64,000 nt of DNA from Phytophthora sp. 'mugwort' (GCA_033558025.1 JAUCEF010000018.1:4092001-4156000); one strand, 5' to 3'; counted from the first letter of the stretch, positions 19,161 to 31,989 are shown. Notes: generated by a model from the sequence alone, not told the origin. Made by a program: numbers and translations.

Positions 19161-20030
19161 TTAAAAGCGACCATCTTTTCTGAAGATAATAGAAAAGCTG
19201 TCCCGTCGGTCGTCGCATTCTTCCGAGCTTGCCTCAATGTCATCATTTTGTTCGTCATGAAGTTGTGAAGCACGACGACGCTCTGCATCGACGTCATCCT
19301 CCAGCCCAGGAGGAAGCAGATTTTCTAAAGAAAATTGGGAAGAACAATTTCGCAGAAGAACAGCCGGATGATCCTCTTGAGATGGCTTTTTTTTGCTGAT
19401 AACGATGCGTATCCCTCTGAAATACTGGAAGCGGCCCTTAATCAGACCGATGAAATGCTCAGTTCTGTTACGAATCTCGACTAGCTTTTTGTTAAGGAAT
19501 TCACACTCCCGTGTCATGGCGGCTCCTGGCAGCTTCTTAAACGCGAGAACCGTGGTCCGTGATGGTGTAAACGCCGAATCTCCGAGAAGGTATTCACCGC
19601 TAGCGAAATGCTCTGACGCATTTCTACACACACCCGAGTTCTTCCAAACCCGGTTGTCATGAGTGCTTCCAGGCCAACCCGCAAATGAACATGTCATTCG
19701 AGCACCATTATCGCAAAACAACTGTGCATTAAGTGCGTAGACACCCTTCCGACAGAAAAAGTCTTCTCCATTAAGACCGGGATTGAACGCAAGCGGGAGC
19801 AGCGTTCCATCTTCTAATCCGACGCATTTTGGGAAATCAAACTCATCCTCGATCGTCGCGGCACTCTCCTTGCGTTCCCTTTCCGATGGCCAGCGCACGA
19901 CGTCGTCGTAGAGCGAAAATAGAGCACGAGAGCACCGATAAATGTAGTCGTAGCAGACGCCACTGCTTAAGTCGAACATCACGCCGAGTTGGTCGATGCG
20001 GCATCGGAACCCAGCGTCCCAATATACTTC
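19161..20030 (-). pseudogene. PIF/Harbinger transposase (HARBI1/DDE_4-type), nearly complete
   Basis: A 273-codon frame, extended upstream in frame to about 20030 by YWDAGFRCRIDQLGVMFDLS. Catalytic blocks: first aspartate in KCVGLEDGTLLPLAF, second in AGWPGSTHDNRVWK, third in ECEFLNKKLVEIRNRTEHFI. A Harbinger-typical YLLGDSAF precedes the third. The C-terminus is acidic. Further upstream the coding sequence (FMKYIGTLGSDAA) is in another frame, so one frameshift near 20000 detaches the N-terminal helix-turn-helix. The core is intact, which makes this the best-preserved transposase in the window; it is unrelated in detail to the one at 5.8-7.1 kb. Confidence 0.72.
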
Positions 20031-20542
20031 ATAAAATCATCAACCCGAACACCGTAGGGTCCATCATCGTGGCACCTACGATCGATATACCACACGGACA
20101 AAAAACCTTTGCATGGTTCTCAGAATCATGAGTACCATCTCGCTGCGTCTGCATCAAACACAGCTAATGGGTACTTAGTGATGAGATGTCTGCAGCATCG
20201 TTCTCTTGAGCGAGCATTAATACAAATATTTCCGTTGTTCATAATGAAATTACATATTGTCGTTGGTTGGTTGGATCGATTGATCGTATATATGTACTTT
20301 ATGTTTTCATATATCAGGATCATTTACTTTCTATAATAATATTTTAGCTTTCCACCAGAGCCATTAGCTTCTATCCGAAGTAACACTAGTAAGTAAAGGT
20401 CTTTCCTTTGCGCCAGGGTGGTCGAGAGGTGGTTTAGACGAAATCGCGCTTTGGGTTCTTTGATCGGAGATGGGACGTTTTGGGTGGGCTTTTGAGTGAT
20501 TGAACTTTCTACATAAGTTTGTACCGAATAATTACTACTTAT
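20031..20542. other. no gene recognised; left flank of inverted repeat A
   Basis: AT-rich (20270-20340). A tRNA-like GGTGGTCGAGAGGTGGTTTAG lies at 20416-20436 but no B box follows, so no RNA gene is called. Homology to the gypsy element begins at about 20543. Confidence 0.4.
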
Positions 20543-23287
20543 GGCGCAAGATATTAAAGTTCTCGGTGCTTCGTCAGCAACGTCGGCGTTCGAGCTGACC
20601 CGGAGAAGGTCAAAGTCATTTGAGCTTGGTCAATGCCAAGGTCCCAGTAGGACCCGATAAAGTGGCTGGGCTTAGCCCACTACCTCCATAAGCACAGCGA
20701 AGGGTACGCGGGTCTGGCTAGACCCTAGTCGGATCTTCTGAAAAAGGATACCGACTGGCACTGGGGAGTGAGCACCAAGGAGCCTATGACAATCTCAAGG
20801 CAAGCCTCGATAAGGCGCCTGTTCTGGTACTGCCGGACGAGACGAGGCCGTTCAGCGTTGTCTGCCATGCATGTGATTATGCGATCGAATGTGCATTGCT
20901 CCAGAACGATGCTGCAGGATGTGAACGAGTGGTCTCGTTTTACTCCGGGCTGATCAAGGCTGCTGAAAAAGGAACTACCCCGTTCATGGCAAGGATCGGC
21001 TTTCCATGAAGTACGCCCTTTCAAGTTCCCGGTGTGCCTCCTGGGCTCCCAGCCCTTTGTGACCTACACAGATCACGCATCCTTGCGGACGGCGGCGAAT
21101 TCGCCCCAATTGCCCAAAAGATGGCGAGGTGGCTGTCCTTCTTCGCGGAATACAACTTCCGCGTCGAGTACAAGCCTGGCAAGCTCAACGTGCTTGACGA
21201 TGCGTTGCCACGCAGGCCGGACTACGCGCTGGCGCACACCAGTCGTGCACGACCGATCTATACGATCAAATATACTTGACGTATCAGGGCGATGAACCCT
21301 GGCACCTCTGGTACGGTTCTTGGCCGATGGCAAGGAGGCGAAGACTGAATGACTCACGCCACGCCGGAGAGCCCGTCTCTATCGATAAGCGTGCACAATG
21401 GCTTGCTCTACTACCGAACTAAGCCACATGAACTCACCCGGGTAGTCGTACCAAACGACGCGGATCTCAAGTTTCAGGAGACGCACGATGCGCCGTCGAA
21501 GTCAGCGAGTGAAACCCGCGGGGCACATCTCGGCTCCTTTACAGAGCTTGTCCGTTCCAGTGGACTGCTGATTCGATGAGTCTGGACTTCATCTTTGGAC
21601 TTCCAGCCGACGGCCACGGAAACATCGGCATCTTGATGCTCGTTGTGCCGTCTGAGCAAGATTGTGCGTCTTTTGCTCCGATCAAAGAAACCGTGACCGG
21701 GGAACAGGCTGCGAAGCTGTTCCTGGATGGCGCTTTCCGCCATCATGGTCTGCCGGAGACAATTGTCTCGGATCGTGATGCGGTTTACCGCTGCGTTCTG
21801 GCGAACGCTGTTCCAGCTACTTGGAACGAGGCTGCATATGCCCACTGCCGATCATCCTCAAACGGATGGGCAAGCGGAGCGTGTCAACCCAGTGCTTGAG
21901 GACACTCTACGCAGTATCTGGGCAGGGTCTCCTCGCACTTGGTCAGAATGCCTGCAATAGCTAAGTTTGCACTCAACAATGCGCTCACACATCGACCGGG
22001 TATACCCCGTTCTACCTGAACGGCTTACGTCATCAACGGGCGCCGCTCGCTTTACGAGGCAGCACCCCGTCTTCAAATCTAGTGGGAGAGAGGCTCGGAA
22101 AGCACTTTCCTCCCGGGTCTCTGTCCTTGCGGAGAGAAGTGGGGTCTTTTATAGACACCAGGAACGTAATCAGCCGTGTCCGTGATGCCATGGTAGAGGC
22201 ACAGGACAAGACAAACGAAAAAAGTACTCAGACAAACATGGAAGAGGAAACTTAAACGTGTTTAATGTGGGGAATTTAATCCTACTAGACACTAGCAAAT
22301 TACCACTCGCCACGGTAAGTTCCGTTGGGAATAACAAGTTGAAGCACCGCTTCACCGGCCCCTTCGGGCCCTGGCAGACATGGTGCGGCGTACACCATCG
22401 ATCTGCCTAAGTCGATGACGGCCCACTCGACGTTCTACGTGGGCAGTCTGAAGCGGTACCATGATCCGCAGGGTGCGGCAGCCCGCAGACTCCGCACGCG
22501 GAAACGAGACCAGCACCTGGAAACGGGGCTGCGTCTCCACCGCCTGAGAGTTCCCAGGACCAGACGTCCAGGTCCCTTGCGAGACCGCGGAAGGGGCTCC
22601 ATACGAACGAACCCCGGCTGCATACGACGAGTATGAACCATAGCGGTAAGGCTGGGAGTACGCAGAACTCGGTCCTGCCTAGGGCAAAGACCGCAGGAGG
22701 TATCGAAGGAGTTGCATCTCCCTCTAAACGGTCCACGGACGTGCAAGAACATCCAGACGTTAGAAGGCCTCGTCCACGTCAGTAGTCCAACGGTCGACCC
22801 GACCCTCAAGGGCCGACAGGCGCTTGTCAGACGACTTAAGTCGTCATGGACCGGCCGAAGGACCCCAAAATCTCGGCCTGGGCGGCTGTACGCCCGCCCC
22901 CACCGACACCAAGCGCAATCTCCAGTGCAAGGACTCAACGACGGAGAGCGGAGTTCTCAACGGCTCGAGGTGGAGCCGATGGTGGCACACCAGGTCCTGA
23001 GCCGGACCGTAAGGGAGGCGCCTCATACTCGTATTCTTACGAGGGCGTCGCCGCCTCCCCTTGACCGTAATAGGGATAGCCACTACCACGCGGAGCGTGT
23101 GCTTCAGGAGCGGCGCGCTCACGGGAAGCGCCAGCTCCACGTGAGGTGGAGGGGGTACTCGGAGGTGGAGTGCTCCTGGGAACTGATGCAACGGCTCCAG
23201 GCTGATTGCCCCAAGGTTGTTGTGATCTGGGAACAGAATCGGCGACTGATCGTAAGTAGTTTTTGTTTTCTCGCCCGAACGGGGTGA
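20543..23287 (+). pseudogene. Ty3/gypsy chromovirus pol fragment (RT thumb, RNase H, integrase, chromodomain)
   Basis: It begins abruptly in the RT thumb (DIKVLGASSATS), then LKKDTDWHWG and the RNase H stretch PFVTYTDHASLR ... YKPGKLNVLDDALPRRPDYA. Integrase has ...SMDLDFIFGLPADGHGNIG-type core sequence and HHGLPETIVSDRD (about 21740-21785), followed by PTADHPQTDGQAERVN. The post-integrase GNLNVFNVGN...GPF segment comes near 22250. A chromodomain (HAERVLQERRAHGKRQLHVR WRGYSEVECSWEL) ends the reading at 23287. There are many frameshifts and the integrase zinc finger is deleted. Gag, protease and RT palm are absent at the left edge. Confidence 0.8.
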
Positions 23288-23598
23288 GGTCGTAGAAAAT
23301 CAAGACCATACTCGCGCTGATCGTGATCGCGAGAAGCCGGATGCTTCTGCAGTTGTTTAGAGAGCTGCCGTTTGCCTACCACATGGGCAAACTCGATGCG
23401 GAGATCTCGGAGGTCGAGGATGCCCCCCTCCAGAGAACATTGAGTTGTCCTTGCGAGCAGCACGTAGCTGTCCACTTCCGGAACGCGGCTTCGGCCTCCT
23501 GGAAAGAGTCACAGTGTGTGGGCATCACGGATGGGTAGTCCCCAACAGGCCGAAGGCCCGACCGGAGCTCTGGCTTCTTTCGCCGACTCGTGAACTCT

Positions 23599-24066
23599 TT
23601 AAGAGGAATACGGTGCGGCGCAGGAGCACGCGCCTAGCAGCACACAAGTTCTGTTGGAGCAGGGGCTACTTGGCCACCAGGTGGCGCACGTACTCGCCCT
23701 TCGAAAAGCGCCCGCTAAGGAGCACATGAGACGGCTGGAGCTGATCCAAGTAGGCGTCAGCTCCGTGGGACTCCGTCGGAGGGAATTGCCCGGGAGGTTG
23801 TTGCCCACAGCGAGGAGCCGAATACTTCTTCGCAGGCGACTGGGTCGCCGGAGGATCTGGTAGTATTCGTCCACCAGGTCCAGGGCGCTGAACAACTCGC
23901 ACCCCGCCATGTTGTTCAACGACGCATCCTTCCGCGGGATGGGTGTCTGGGCCGGCACCGTCGCGCTGTTCAGCTTACTGATAGCATGAACCAGACGCCA
24001 CTTCCCGTTCGGATTCGGAACGCAGAAGGTGGGCGTCGAGTGCGGGGATTTCGATTCCCGCCCCAT
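23599..24066 (-). pseudogene. gypsy reverse-transcriptase N-terminal fragment, inverted relative to the pol beside it
   Basis: FCVPNPNGKWRLVHAISKLN, TPIPRKD and MAGCELFSALDLVDEYYQIL are RT fingers/palm motifs. The frame then degenerates. It runs opposite to the RNase H-integrase piece in the same arm, although in an intact element both are collinear. Confidence 0.78.
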
Positions 24067-24730
24067 GCCTGCCTTGGCAGTGTAAGTGATGGTTCACAAC
24101 TCTGGAGACCGGGAGGCAGCCCGTCTCTTACGGCTGACTTCCGAGGCCGCTGCTGCCTTTGCAGACTTGACGCGGTCAGACGCCTTAGCGAGCGTCTAGT
24201 TCTTTACCGGAGGACGATGTTTTGCTTTGTCATCATTGGGTAAGCTAGCATTCTCCTGACGTTCAAGTGTGTTAGGCTCATCGCCATCGTCGCCATGGTA
24301 GCTGGACAGCGGGGTATGTGACCCAGGCGAATCGGACTGAATCGGGTCACCGTCAGACACCCTTGAAGTATTGGTCCTGGAGGTCATTGCACCCCAGGGT
24401 ATGGGAGAGACCTCCACATACTCCACGAGGAGCTCAGGCGCCTTGATAGTCACCTTGGATGCCGCCTTGTGGATCCCTAAGTGCTGCGTCATTGCCAGAC
24501 GGCTTAGAGCGCTTGCGTACCACTGCTATACCGTCTTCGTCATGCTTGAGGCCGACGTGGAGGCCGAGAAGAATTAAGCACGTGGAAGTGCTCGGGGCTC
24601 CAAAGGAAATGTGCCAGTTGCGAAAACTGGCCGCAGCGAATTCGATGTATTTCGACTTAGAGAGTGAAAGGGGGCGACTTTCTTTCACTTGTCCTGGATG
24701 GTCGGTAAACCGACCTAAGTGGGGGAGGAT

Positions 24731-25125
24731 ATAACGGGGTTACATGAAGAGTGCCAAGTCACGCTTCAGAATGGTGTACCAAGTACCCTGAGTGATGTAT
24801 CCAAATCACTATGACGTCGCGGTAAAGTCGTCACGGATGGGTACCACACATATTTAACAGAGACTCAGAACCACGCAATAGGATAACGTCTAGGATACTT
24901 CATAGGCGACTCATAGTTAGTATGTAGACGCATTACGTAGATCACCTATAACTATATTCAACCATATATCTACCTTATTGGTACCAGTCCTCTCGGACCA
25001 GGAACATGTGAACTGCCGTTCACGGAAAGTTTGTATACTCTCTGGAAGTCACACTTCCTGTGCGCAAGGTGTTATGTGTTCAGGCACAGCTCACACAAGA
25101 GCGATAGGGTCAGATTGCGAATGCC
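24731..25125 (+). repeat. gypsy LTR fragment
   Basis: A polypurine tract (GTGGGGGAGG, 24719-24728) precedes TAACGGGGTTACATG, a typical LTR start context. 24838-25115 is similar to the segment beside the gag gene in the other copies (42135-42420, 31990-32300, 55000-55225), sharing CAATAGGATAAC, TTAGTATGTAGACGCATTA and TATACTCTCTGGAAGTCACAC. Confidence 0.6.
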
Positions 25126-25839
25126 GTTCTTGTTGATATTTTTGTAGCTAATCAAATGCACAGTCTGCTGGAAAAGGTGGCGGTGGCCCGGGTCGGAAGA
25201 AGCGAGACGTAGTTGCGTTTACTTATGACGCTGTTCTTCTCACCCAGACCTTTAATTGGCTATTAGTTTTCATTTATTTCAAGCCCTTGAGACCACCCAC
25301 CTTATGACGCGATGTAACCAACCTAGGTAATGAAGGAAGGATACCAGACGGCACGCTCGACATCATAATAAGTATGTATTCTCCATAGCAGGGACGCACA
25401 GTCTGTAGGGAACTTTATAGTATACACTATAATAAACTATACTGCAGTCCTGACAAACATTGATACGGAAGTTCCACCCTTCAACGGGATGACCAAGTAA
25501 ACAAATACTGGAGGGGTGAAAATACATTTACACGTCGCAGTGAATGAACACGGTTGTCCTACTTATCTCCAGCCTCTGCTGCTTCGGTGACGCTATTGCG
25601 CAGCTAGAATAGCACGGCGTTTACGAAACGGGCGGATTCCACGAGCCAGGACTTCGTTTCTCCCCAACCGTTACTCTTAATCAATTTTTTCGTCCACGTA
25701 ACCTCTGCCTTTGCTCCAGCTGTATCCTCGCCCAGAGCACAGCACAGCTCCGTACTTCTGCCGGAGTCCCTCATCTGTTCGCACATTCTCAAATCCGCTT
25801 CAACCAACACAAGCCAAGTCTCACTTCAATCAAGCATCG

Positions 25840-25983
25840 ACCGCAAGGACAGAGCAAGCAGCAGCAGGAGGAGAAGCCCGCCGCAACGCCAAGGGCGGCA
25901 AGAAGGATCAGGCCCATATGGAGGCGAAGCAGCAGAAGAGCGTCAAGAAGACAAAGAAGTATCCGCGACAAACTCGCTCTTGA
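25840..25983 (+). pseudogene. relic of the 46-codon lysine-rich gene
   Basis: DRKD, then CAGCAGCAG, GAGAAGCCCGCCGC, AACGCCAAGGGCGGC and a Lys-rich end line up with the intact gene at 38047-38187, but small indels break the frame and the start codon is lost. The nucleotide divergence is far greater than between the other copies, so it is an older duplicate. Confidence 0.55.
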
Positions 25984-26032
25984 GCCCTCCAGCCATCGTC
26001 TCCTTTACAGCACACTAGATACACACTGTGTT

Positions 26033-29000
26033 AAGTCTGCGAAGGCAGCAGCGGCCTCGGAAGTCAGCCGTAAGAGATGAGCTGCCTCCCGGTCTCCAGA
26101 GTTGTGAACCATCACTTACACTGCCAAGGCAGGCATGGGGCGGGAATCGAAATCCCCGCACTCGACGCCCACCTTCTGCGTTCCGAATCCGAACGGGAAG
26201 TGGCGTCTGGTTCATGCTATCAGTAAGCTGAACAGCGCGACGGTGCCGGCCCAGACACCCATCCCGCGGAAGGATGCGTCGTTGAACAACATGGCCGGGT
26301 GCGAGTTGTTCAGCGCCCTGGACCTGGTGGACGAATACTACCAGATCCTCCGGCGACCCAGTCGCCTGCGAAGAAGTATTCGGCTCCTCGCTGTGGGCAA
26401 CAACCTCCCGGGCAATTCCCTCCGACGGAGTCCCACGGAGCTGACGCCTACTTGGATCAGCTCCAGCCGTCTCATGTGCTCCTTAGCGGGCGCTTTTCGA
26501 AGGGCGAGTACGTGCGCCACCTGGTGGCCAAGTAGCCCCTGCTCCAACAGAACTTGTGTGCTGCTAGGCGCGTGCTCCTGCGCCGCACCGTATTCCTCTT
26601 AAAGAGTTCACGAGTCGGCGAAAGAAGCCAGAGCTCCGGTCGGGCCTTCGGCCTGTTGGGGACTACCCATCCGTGATGCCCACACACTGTGACTCTTTCC
26701 AGGAGGCCGAAGCCGCGTTCCGGAAGTGGACAGCTACGTGCTGCTCGCAAGGACAACTCAATGTTCTCTGGAGGGGGGCATCCTCGACCTCCGAGATCTC
26801 CGCATCGAGTTTGCCCATGTGGTAGGCAAACGGCAGCTCTCTAAACAACTGCAGAAGCATCCGGCTTCTCGCGATCACGATCAGCGCGAGTATGGTCTTG
26901 ATTTTCTACGACCTCACCCCGTTCGGGCGAGAAAACAAAAACTACTTACGATCAGTCGCCGATTCTGTTCCCAGATCACAACAACCTTGGGGCAATCAGC
27001 CTGGAGCCGTTGCATCAGTTCCCAGGAGCACTCCACCTCCGAGTACCCCCTCCACCTCACGTGGAGCTGGCGCTTCCCGTGAGCGCGCCGCTCCTGAAGC
27101 ACACGCTCCGCGTGGTAGTGGCTATCCCTATTACGGTCAAGGGGAGGCGGCGACGCCCTCGTAAGAATACGAGTATGAGGCGCCTCCCTTACGGTCCGGC
27201 TCAGGACCTGGTGTGCCACCATCGGCTCCACCTCGAGCCGTTGAGAACTCCGCTCTCCGTCGTTGAGTCCTTGCACTGGAGATTGCGCTTGGTGTCGGTG
27301 GGGGCGGGCGTACAGCCGCCCAGGCCGAGATTTTGGGGTCCTTCGGCCGGTCCATGACGACTTAAGTCGTCTGACAAGCGCCTTGTCGGCCCTTGAGGGT
27401 CGGGTCGACCGTTGGACTACTGACGTGGACGAGGCCTTCTAACGTCTGGATGTTCTTGCACGTCCGTGGACCGTTTAGAGGGAGATGCAACTCCTTCGAT
27501 ACCTCCTGCGGTCTTTGCCCTAGGCAGGACCGAGTTCTGCGTACTCCCAGCCTTACCGCTATGGTTCATACTCGTCGTATGCAGCCGGGGTTCGTTCGTA
27601 TGGAGCCCCTTCCGCGGTCTCGCAAGGGACCTGGACGTCTGGTCCTGGGAACTCTCAGGCGGTGGAGACGCAGCCCCGTTTCCAGGTGCTGGTCTCGTTT
27701 CCGCGTGCGGAGTCTGCGGGCTGCCGCACCCTGCGGATCATGGTACCGCTTCAGACTGCCCACGTAGAACGTCGAGTGGGCCGTCATCGACTTAGGCAGA
27801 TCGATGGTGTACGCCGCACCATGTCTGCCAGGGCCCGAAGGGGCCGGTGAAGCGGTGCTTCAACTTGTTATTCCCAACGGAACTTACCGTGGCGAGTGGT
27901 AATTTGCTAGTGTCTAGTAGGATTAAATTCCCCACATTAAACACGTTTAAGTTTCCTCTTCCATGTTTGTCTGAGTACTTTTTTCGTTTGTCTTGTCCTG
28001 TGCCTCTACCATGGCATCACGGACACGGCTGATTACGTTCCTGGTGTCTATAAAAGACCCCACTTCTCTCCGCAAGGACAGAGACCCGGGAGGAAAGTGC
28101 TTTCCGAGCCTCTCTCCCACTAGATTTGAAGACGGGGTGCTGCCTCGTAAAGCGAGCGGCGCCCGTTGATGACGTAAGCCGTTCAGGTAGAACGGGGTAT
28201 ACCCGGTCGATGTGTGAGCGCATTGTTGAGTGCAAACTTAGCTATTGCAGGCATTCTGACCAAGTGCGAGGAGACCCTGCCCAGATACTGCGTAGAGTGT
28301 CCTCAAGCACTGGGTTGACACGCTCCGCTTGCCCATCCGTTTGAGGATGATCGGCAGTGGGCATATGCAGCCTCGTTCCAAGTAGCTGGAACAGCGTTCG
28401 CCAGAACGCAGCGGTAAACCGCATCACGATCCGAGACAATTGTCTCCGGCAGACCATGATGGCGGAAAGCGCCATCCAGGAACAGCTTCGCAGCCTGTTC
28501 CCCGGTCACGGTTTCTTTGATCGGAGCAAAAGACGCACAATCTTGCTCAGACGGCACAACGAGCATCAAGATGCCGATGTTTCCGTGGCCGTCGGCTGGA
28601 AGTCCAAAGATGAAGTCCAGACTCATCGAATCAGCAGTCCACTGGAACGGACAAGCTCTGTAAAGGAGCCGAGATGTGCCCCGCGGGTTTCACTCGCTGA
28701 CTTCGACGGCGCATCGTGCGTCTCCTGAAACTTGAGATCCGCGTCGTTTGGTACGACTACCCGGGTGAGTTCATGTGGCTTAGTTCGGTAGTAGAGCAAG
28801 CCATTGTGCACGCTTATCGATAGAGACGGGCTCTCCGGCGTGGCGTGAGTCATTCAGTCTTCGCCTCCTTGCCATCGGCCAAGAACCGTACCAGAGGTGC
28901 CAGGGTTCATCGCCCTGATACGTCAAGTATATTTGATCGTATAGATCGGTCGTGCACGACTGGTGTGCGCCAGCGCGTAGTCCGGCCTGCGTGGCAACGC

Positions 29001-29659
29001 ATCGTCAAGCACGTTGAGCTTGCCAGGCTTGTACTCGACGCGGAAGTTGTATTCCGCGAAGAAGGACAGCCACCTCGCCATCTTTTGGGCAATTGGGGCG
29101 AATTCGCCGCAGTCCGCAAGGATGCGTGATCTGTGTAGGTCACAAAGGGCTGGGAGCCCAGGAGGCACACCGGGAACTTGAAAGGGCGTACTTCATGGAA
29201 AGCCGATCCTTGCCATGAACGGGGTAGTTCCTTTTTCAGCAGCCTTGATCAGCCCGGAGTAAAACGAGACCACTCGTTCACATCCTGCAGCATCGTTCTG
29301 GAGCAATGCACATTCGATCGCATAATCACATGCATGGCAGACAACGCTGAACGGCCTCGTCTCGTCCGGCAGTACCAGAACAGGCGCCTTATCGAGGCTT
29401 GCCTTGAGATTGTCATAGGCTCCTTGGTGCTCACTCCCCAGTGCCAGTCGGTATCCTTTTTCAGAAGATCCGACAAGGGTCTAGCCAGACCCGCGTACCC
29501 TTCGCTGTGCTTATGGAGGTAGTGGGCTAAGCCCAGCCACTTTATCGGGTCCTACTGGGACCTTGGCATTGACCAAGCTCAAATGACTTTGACCTTCTCC
29601 GGGTCAGCTCGAACGCCGACGTTGCTGACGAAGCACCGAGAACTTTAATATCTTGCGCC
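26033..29659. repeat. inverted repeat arm A' (right)
   Basis: Reverse complement of 20543-24170. Beyond 29659 the element continues (RT palm, then gag-protease), whereas the left arm stops, so A' is the more complete copy and A a partial inverted duplicate of it. Confidence 0.9.
26135..26602 (+). pseudogene. gypsy reverse-transcriptase fragment (A' copy)
   Basis: Identical in protein sequence to the minus-strand copy at 23599-24066. It lies in opposite orientation to the pol sequence of the same arm (26914-29970). Confidence 0.78.
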
Positions 29660-29970
29660 GCGAAGACGAACTTGTCGACGTTGGCATAGCGCGTGTTCGC
29701 TTTCATGACGTCTAGCACTCGCCGGAGGTACCCCAAATACACTTCCATAGCCGTCTTGCCTTCCTCGGCACGGCTATGGACGAAGTTGGCGTCGAAGCAC
29801 GACTTGCGTACGCACGCAGTTGTTTCGACCACTGCGTGACCAGGCGATTGGTCATCGTCGCGGTAGAAAACAGGCCCTGTGGCATCAAAAGCCACTCCCG
29901 GCGAGAATGTGATAACACCCGTCGACTGGCCGCGTCGAAAGAACCTGGACCTTGGGTTCCGAGTCACTTG
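26914..29970 (-). pseudogene. Ty3/gypsy chromovirus pol, A' copy extending into RT
   Basis: From right to left: RT palm remnant CFDANFVHSRAEEGKTAMEV (about 29690-29790, so the catalytic aspartate pair is lost), RT thumb, RNase H, integrase (HHGLPETIVSDRD near 28440) and chromodomain (26980-27110). The frame breaks equal those of arm A. Upstream it joins gag-protease sequence at about 29899, but the pre-RT linker and RT fingers present at 44.7-45.2 kb are missing: an internal deletion. Confidence 0.8.
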
Positions 29971-29998
29971 CCACTCCAGTCTGAAGTGACTTCAGACT

Positions 29999-31947
29999 CG
30001 ACTTGCATTGTCGACTACGGCGTCGACGGCGACTGGTCTGTGGACGTCTCATTGACGACGTCCAAAGGCATCTAGGGCTTCGTGTGGAGCATGGTTACCC
30101 ACACAAGAAGCGCGTTCCCCCGCTTCTTCTTCAGTTGAGGTCTGGTCGTGCGGGTGAGGAACAAGGTTACCCACAAGGAGCGCCTCGTGCGTCTTCCTCA
30201 CCAGTTTCAGTCTGGGTGACTTGGTGTGGACTTTGTTTACCCACCTGGTCGGTGCCACCCGGCACCGCCACTCTTGAAGCCTTGGCCACCGGTCTAGATT
30301 CCGGAGGGGGTCGAGGGCTATCCTGTAAGGACTGCCGCACTCAACCAGGTGCAGTTTCGGGTGCCACCGCTTCTAGAGAGTCGCTCAATACGTCGGCGGC
30401 TCCCAAAAACGCACTGGATGCTCTTGCATCCCGGCGCCCCTTTTTGGACGCCCCAGTACCTGGCAGATGTGGAACATGACTCACCAATGCTCTGCCAGTA
30501 ACTGCGGGGCGGCTGGCCCCTATGGCTTTGTTTCACCAATCGACCCATGACCCATGTTTCTCGAACTAGGGCATGACCAGGATCAAGTTATACTTGTCCA
30601 TCACTAGGATAGTAAAGTGCCCCATGCTGTCGAAGTCCTCGAACTTCCCAGCTAAATCCACATGGATCTTGGGAACGGTAATCACCGTTCCGTCGACCAG
30701 TTGTACCGATACTGTCCCGTTGCATGTGCTTTCTCGTAGTAATTCGCGAACTTGTTGCTGTTCTCCGCAACAGTCTGGCGGCGTGCGAATTTCTTCGACG
30801 CCCCGGAGTCTATCAAGCCTCGGAAGGGATGGGTATATCCCGTACACTTACGTATACTACTACCAGCCCAACGCTGCCCTTCACGCTCAGGGGGCTAAGT
30901 CTCCATGGTGCGCGCAACCCGCGCATCGACCCTGAAGACTTAGATCTTCCCCAGTAGGGCGCTTCTCCACTACTAGTGTCCAGTGTTCCTCTGCCCATGG
31001 GGTCGCGGCCTTTGCATCGACCCTTGAGCGCAATGGGCTTTGGAGGGAAACGCTTTCGTTGTCCCCCAGAGGACAGGCACGTGCCATGTGCCCTAGTTTA
31101 CCACAGCTGTAGCAGCAAATATCATGCTGCTCGGCAAGCACAAGTTCCATGAGAACTGGCCCTCTTGGGGCCCCGCGACTTGGTGTCGCTGCCCCTAGCC
31201 ACATCGCCGCGGCATGCGCGCCTGGAGGTGACTTTACTCCTCTTGTAGGGCGACTTGGATCGCCGCTTCCAGAGTATTGGCCTGCACCCGATAGAGCTGG
31301 ATGCGGGCCGAGCCTACCCTTAGGCCGTCCATGAACACCGCCACCTTGATGTGTTCATGAAGTGAGTTTCCACGAGGGATGCTGTGACCTCCCGCATCTC
31401 CTGGTTATATTCGTGTAGCTCGCGTCTTCGCTGTTACATGACAGGAAGCGCGCGCGCTGGTGGTACTCGTAGATCATCGGGAGGAACGCTGCTCTACGCT
31501 GCTCACATAGCTGAGTCCAGGATGCGAAACATCCAGACGTTGTCGCTTCCCGCGTATACGCCCAACGCTTAGCACGACCGCTAAGGTTGGAGGGGGCGAA
31601 AGACACTCTGAGGTCCTCGGAAAAGATGAGAGCCGCATCCATTGCGAGCTCAACTTCTCGTACCCAGAATTGAAGGTTTTCGCGTTCCTTCCCCTCGTAC
31701 GGGCTTACCTTCAGCTGCAACTGCTAGGGTAGACCGGTTTCGGCTCTGCTACCGGAACCTGCAGGTTGCTCCGAACATGTTCGATGAGCCCTCGCTCGTA
31801 CATGTCAAACGCTGTCACACGCTCGACCTGCCCAACTTGCGTTGACGACACCAAGCTGTGCAAGGCATCCATGCCAAATATAACAGTCATTTTACGAAAT
31901 GACTTGAACAGTGAGTCGTTCAGATGAGGAAACTCATTCCGGTCCAT
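29999..31947 (-). pseudogene. Ty3/gypsy gag and protease (B copy)
   Basis: Gag starts MDRNEFPHLNDSLFKSFRKM at 31947, breaks near 31711 and resumes MQLKVSPYEGKERENLQFWV, a retrotransposon gag core. A CCHC knuckle (CYSCGKLGHMARAC) lies near 31065-31115. Protease DSGA and the C-terminal ILVMDKYNLILVMP segment follow to 30566. A linker rich in Glu, Ser and Pro runs down to 29999. All frames carry stops. It is one of three copies of this 2-kb segment (others 42488-44480, 52880-54873). Confidence 0.78.
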
Positions 31948-31989
31948 ATTGCTAGGACGTCAGAGGATTCAGGTAGTAATCCGCGGATG

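Larger units (their letters stand above)
20543..24170. repeat. inverted repeat arm A (left), 3.6 kb
   Basis: Position x here matches the reverse complement at about 50201-x (A', 26033-29659). Protein frames are identical along nearly the whole arm, with a few single-base differences: for example the residue after 'LRTAA/ILAD' near 21095 differs from 29105. The arm holds a broken gypsy pol fused head-to-head to its own reverse-transcriptase fragment. Confidence 0.9.
24171..26032. other. spacer of inverted repeat A (1.86 kb)
   Basis: It is not palindromic. It holds an LTR-like segment (24731-25125) and a relic of the lysine-rich gene with its leader (25740-25980). Between 25126 and 25640 I see no gene, only AT-leaning sequence. 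Confidence 0.7.

Noticed and set aside
20416..20440. tRNA-like GGTGGTCGAGAGGTGG
   Set aside because: A-box-like only; no B box within 60 bp.
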